Below are positions 28,878 to 29,229 of a stretch of 29,229 nucleotides of DNA, piece after piece. The DNA comes from Cristatella mucedo (lineage: Eukaryota; Bryozoa; Phylactolaemata; Cristatellidae): positions 1-29,229 of the forward strand of contig WPIO01000535.1 of the NCBI GenBank assembly GCA_009760855.2, in the 5' to 3' direction. Each line of letters begins with the position of its first letter. Positions within the stretch are counted from its first letter, which is position 1. The position numbers and the translations under genes were made by a program. The notes under the pieces were generated by a model. It had not been told where the DNA came from. It did not search any database and saw only the letters and a list, made by a program, of their open reading frames with translations.

Positions 28878-29092
28878 TTACCCGGGTTAGCTGGCGTGCA
28901 GACTTCGGCAGCGCGTGCATGGTCCAGGCACCCAATTTTCATGCCAGCCGGCAAGAGTACTGGTCGATTAGTGGCATTAGCAATGCGCACTGGAATACCT
29001 GGACCGTTAGCACAGATGAGTGCACGTGCGGCCGACAAATTTCGTTTGCCGAGCTTTTCATAACGTGGCTCGAACAGATACTCCCCGGCCAC
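28817..29092 (-). pseudogene. Gypsy protease-to-polymerase linker, partial
   Basis: GEYLFEPRYEKLG, LICANGPGIPVRIANAT and RPVLLPAGMKIGCLDHA match the region after the aspartic protease in gypsy polyproteins. The same frame is open a little upstream (SVDWDSSGKPVAGEYLF) to a stop near 29140. The protease DTGA motif is not within the window. A frame change near 28860-28890 is needed to reach the polymerase. Confidence 0.6.
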
Positions 29093-29229
29093 GGGTTTCC
29101 CACTACTATCCCAGTCGACCGAACAGCGAATTAAATGTTCAGAGGCGGGGCCAAACTCACCTCAACCGGAGTTTGCGTCCTCACTGTGAGCCGCCGCCTC
29201 CGCCTCCGTGACACCTGGGCCCCCACCAG

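Overview
This is a eukaryotic, almost certainly metazoan, genomic window dominated by transposable elements. No rRNA, canonical tRNA, CRISPR or bacterial operon structure is visible. Animal origin is inferred from L2-type LINEs with ATT-repeat tails, tRNA-derived SINEs, a Ty1/copia element primed copia-style from initiator tRNA, and a Ty3/gypsy element with a Lys-tRNA-like primer site. The mix fits a marine invertebrate, but the species cannot be named from the sequence.

Layout. 1-4318 holds L2-type LINE pieces (one nested in the tail of another), a tRNA-derived SINE and a longer LINE copy with a decayed reverse transcriptase. 4380-5771 (minus) is the only long, intact, non-transposon-like reading frame: 463 residues, with two RxxxxH motifs suggestive of HEPN domains and an internal duplication. 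5.9-11.7 kb is mostly unassigned DNA with LINE debris and a tandem pair of SINEs. 11739-15424 is a large LTR (LTR A) split by a 2.74-kb copia-like element (minus) inserted in its CT tract. 15.4-18.9 kb has a decayed LINE linker region, a repeat family R2 (copy 1), a LINE copy on the minus strand and a possible YqaJ-like nuclease remnant. 18941-20090 is a second LTR of the same family (LTR B). 20.5-21.4 kb is R2 copy 2, followed by a young LINE with a clean 7-bp target duplication. 23.1-29.2 kb is Ty3/gypsy material on the minus strand, in the order pol, LTR C, primer-binding site, truncated gag.

How the parts relate. Except for the 463-residue gene, nothing looks like a working host gene. The LINEs and at least one SINE share a 3' tail with stem-loop potential, consistent with the SINE using the LINE's reverse transcriptase. 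LTR C serves as 3' LTR to the pol region on one side and as 5' LTR to the gag on the other, so two gypsy copies share one LTR. The copia element keeps LTRs, primer site and polypurine tract but has lost the integrase core and the reverse transcriptase active site. All boundaries were placed by eye and repeat ends may be off by tens of bases.
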